Shown: positions 40,039 through 41,653 of the stretch, piece after piece
Layout of the letters: each line of letters starts with the position of its first letter
Numbering within the stretch: the stretch's first letter is position 1
Origin: RGIG5612 sp045598285
GTDB taxonomy: Bacteria > Bacillota > Clostridia > Lachnospirales > Lachnospiraceae
Reading direction: 5' to 3'
DNA: 41,653 bases
Assembly: GCA_045598285.1 (NCBI GenBank)
Contig: JAZLLU010000006.1
Span: forward strand, 1-41,653
Translations under genes and position numbers: made by a program
Notes under the pieces: model-generated
Told to the model about the DNA's origin: nothing
The model's input: only the letters and a program-made list of their open reading frames with translations
Database searches by the model: none

Positions 40039-40195
40039 TCCGTGCAATTGGGCAATCAACGACTCTTTTTAGGCACTCCAAAGTCACACAAAAGGTTTCG
40101 CTTAGTGCTGCTTCGTTCCCGACCTGACACGGTTCACGAATTTTTGTTGCATTGGACCCAAACGTCAATGCCGTTGACTGCCCGATCACACGGAC
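40038..40195 (-). ncRNA. ffs: Signal recognition particle RNA
   Basis: On the minus strand GTGAACCGTGTCAGGTCGGG then AACGAAGCAGCAC is the conserved SRP helix 8 that binds Ffh. The ends pair: CCGTGTGATCGGGCAGTCAA with TTGATTGCCCAATTGCACGG, extending to GTCCGTG/CACGGAC. The length of about 158 is between the small and large bacterial types; no clear Alu domain is visible. A strong promoter at 40204-40232 fits this 5' end. It is transcribed opposite to tadA and dnaX. Confidence 0.9.
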
Positions 40196-40203
40196 GTTTT
40201 CTC

Positions 40204-40232
40204 ATTATAATCTAACAACATCCCATCGTCAA
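40204..40232 (-). promoter_or_regulatory. Promoter of the SRP RNA
   Basis: On the minus strand TTGACG (40227-40232) and a perfect TATAAT (40204-40209) are spaced by 17 bases. The predicted start lies one to three bases before the first paired base of the RNA. Confidence 0.85.
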
Positions 40233-40244
40233 TAATATACAAGA

Positions 40245-40523
40245 GTTCGCATCCCGTCGGCTCGTTCCTAATTTTTTATAACGTTCGCAGCCCGTCGGCT
40301 CAATAACGTTCGCGTCCCGTACGAACTTTTTTCAACCGCTAAAAACGCTCTGAAAAAAGTTGCACGGCTCCGCTCACTGTTTAAATGAAGCGAGCAGAGC
40401 CGTCCTACTCGTTATCGGCGAGTTGGAACCCGAGCCAGGAACGAGTGGGAGGTCTGCGAGCACGGTCCACAAGTACGGGACACGAGTTTGTATATTAAAG
40501 GAACGAGCCGACGGATTGCGAAC
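40245..40523. repeat. GC-rich foldback element
   Basis: The outer arms at 40245-40269 and 40499-40523 are inverted repeats of 25 bases with two mismatches (core CCGTCGGCTCGTTCCT). The word AACGTTCGC plus CCCGTCGGCTC is repeated at 40280-40301 and partly at 40305. GTCCCGTAC (near 40314) pairs with GTACGGGAC (near 40473). ACGGCTCCGCTC pairs with GAGCAGAGCCGT around 40364-40403. The block is non-coding, far more GC-rich than its surroundings, and lies between the SRP RNA and dnaX. Confidence 0.7.
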
Positions 40524-40586
40524 GTTAAATGATTAACGAGTGGAGTAAATACTACGCTGAAGCCCCTAAAAATCTTACTTTTTTGT

Positions 40587-40615
40587 TTGATATTACTTAT
40601 TATATATGCTAAAAT
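40587..40615 (+). promoter_or_regulatory. Promoter of dnaX
   Basis: TTGATA (40587-40592) and TAAAAT (40610-40615) are spaced by 17 bases, with TGC before the -10. It lies about 50 bases upstream of ATG 40667. Confidence 0.65.
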
Positions 40616-40666
40616 TATTTCAACTATGGGTTAGTGTATCTAGCCGCTTTTTTGGGGTACATTTTT

Positions 40667-41653
40667 ATGTCATATGTTGCGCTTTACAGAAAATTTAGAC
40701 CACAAAATTTCAACCTGATAAAAGGCCAAGACCACGTTGTCAAAACGCTCAAAAATCAGGTTAGAAATGGCCGCATCGGGCACGCATATTTGTTTACCGG
40801 AACTAGGGGAACAGGAAAAACCAGCGTTGCCAAAATTTTCGCAAAAGCGGTTAACTGTTTAAATCCGATAGATGGCGAACCATGCAACGAATGTGAAAAT
40901 TGTAAAGCTATAATGCAAGGAAACTTTATAGATGTCGTTGAAATTGACGCCGCGTCTAATACAGGCGTTGATGATATCCGTAGAGTTATCGATGAAATTC
41001 AATACACCCCAGTTAAAGGAAAATATAAAGTTTATATAATCGACGAGGCGCACATGCTTAGTACGCCTGCGGCAAATGCGTTTCTTAAAACGCTTGAAGA
41101 ACCACCGGAGTATGCTGTTTTTATTTTAGCAACAACGGATCCGCACAAATTACCAATCACGATTCTTTCGAGATGTCAAAGATATGATTTTAAGAGAATC
41201 TCGATTGATGATTTAACAGAGAATTTAAGAAGTATAACAAATCAAGAAAATGTTGAGATAGAGGAAAAGGCTTTAAGATACATCGCTAAGATGGGCGATG
41301 GCTCGTCTAGAGATTCGATTAGTCTTTTAGATAAATGCATAGCTTTTAATCTTGGAAATAAGATTAGTTATGAAGACGTTCTTGTAACACTTGGAGTTGT
41401 TGATGCAGAAACTTTTTCAGGATTATTTAGAAGCGTTGCAAAAGGCGATACAAAAAACGCTTTAGATTTTATCGATAAGGCAGTAGACAACGGAAAAGAT
41501 TTAAGTCAGTTCATAAATGATTTTATTTGGTACTTAAGAAACGTGCTGCTCTTAAAAATAAACAATTCTTCTGATGCGGAAGTACTTGGAGTATCGGAAG
41601 AAAACATGAAAACATTAAAAGAAGATTCCCAAATCGTAGGCGAAGAAATTCTT
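40667..41653 (+). CDS. dnaX: DNA polymerase III subunit tau/gamma (5' part)
   Basis: The first 329 residues of the clamp-loader ATPase, running off the window. MSYVALYRKFRPQNFNLIKG opens it. Walker A is GTRGTGKTS and the zinc site is C-x8-CxxCxxC (NPIDGEPCNECENC). Walker B is VYIIDEAH, the SRC arginine finger is ILSRCQRYDF, and domain III begins. GGGG at 40654-40657 is the nearest ribosome-binding-like site. Whether the slippage site for gamma is present lies outside the window. Confidence 0.97.
   Translation, partial: MSYVALYRKFRPQNFNLIKGQDHVVKTLKNQVRNGRIGHAYLFTGTRGTGKTSVAKIFAKAVNCLNPIDGEPCNECENCKAIMQGNFIDVVEIDAASNTGVDDIRRVIDEIQYTPVKGKYKVYIIDEAHMLSTPAANAFLKTLEEPPEYAVFILATTDPHKLPITILSRCQRYDFKRISIDDLTENLRSITNQENVEIEEKALRYIAKMGDGSSRDSISLLDKCIAFNLGNKISYEDVLVTLGVVDAETFSGLFRSVAKGDTKNALDFIDKAVDNGKDLSQFINDFIWYLRNVLLLKINNSSDAEVLGVSEENMKTLKEDSQIVGEEIL

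Noticed and set aside
39992..40189. Minus-strand open frame after tadA
   Set aside because: It lies within the SRP RNA gene, whose conserved motif and paired ends explain the sequence.

Overview
The window looks like chromosome of a low-GC Clostridia bacterium, most likely Lachnospiraceae-like. Supporting signs are AT-rich codon use, Gram-positive Shine-Dalgarno sites (AGGAGG-type), a MecA adaptor, desulfoferrodoxin plus ferritin, a small 2[4Fe-4S] ferredoxin, and a tadA / SRP RNA / dnaX neighbourhood. The taxon is inferred from gene content only.

Positions 1-9.6 kb are an accessory island of small modules and gene debris. They hold the edge of an IS-like element, remnants of a NeuD/PglD-type gene and of dinD, and a DUF4143 ATPase between two ~100-bp direct repeats. 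An HTH-ImmA protease / PIN pair and a membrane acyltransferase follow. Next is an orphan PD-(D/E)XK (DUF559/Vsr-like) protein, itself between two 118-bp direct repeats, and then a Panacea-type toxin-antitoxin pair. Positions 9.7-11.2 kb carry an oxidative-stress/iron pair (desulfoferrodoxin, ferritin) and a divergent HTH regulator.

Positions 11.3-21.5 kb form a cell-surface polymer cluster, probably teichoic-acid-like. It contains a hexapeptide acyltransferase, two GT2 glycosyltransferases, a YidC-like insertase fused to a sulfatase/phosphotransferase domain, a winged-helix/LicC-like cytidylyltransferase fusion, an APC permease, a CDP-glycerol glycerophosphotransferase-like enzyme and GpsA. 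A ParE/Phd toxin-antitoxin pair and a second copy of the orphan PD-(D/E)XK gene (22.2-23.1 kb) are lodged on the opposite strand. A repeat-rich spacer follows.

Positions 23.7-30.3 kb continue the envelope theme: acyltransferase 3, alanine racemase, a GT-C-like membrane glycosyltransferase, an MBOAT acyltransferase and an SGNH/DltD-AlgJ-like partner. Positions 30.4-33.1 kb hold an amidohydrolase, an AlaX-like tRNA editing protein, a DUF1858 protein and a ferredoxin. From 33.1 to 37.8 kb a minus-strand operon runs mecA-potA-potB-potC-potD. The right end is housekeeping: a small conserved protein, mltG, tadA, an SRP RNA on the opposite strand, a GC-rich foldback repeat and the 5' part of dnaX.

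The most unusual signal is the pair of PD-(D/E)XK loci at 6.3-7.9 kb and 22.2-23.7 kb. Each has the same promoter spacing (TTGCAA-17-TAAAAT), the same palindromic leader at the same distance from the start codon, a GC-rich stem-loop upstream, and a cluster of short repeated words beyond it. This looks like a recurrent locus type rather than two isolated genes. The YidC-sulfatase fusion is the most unusual single protein.
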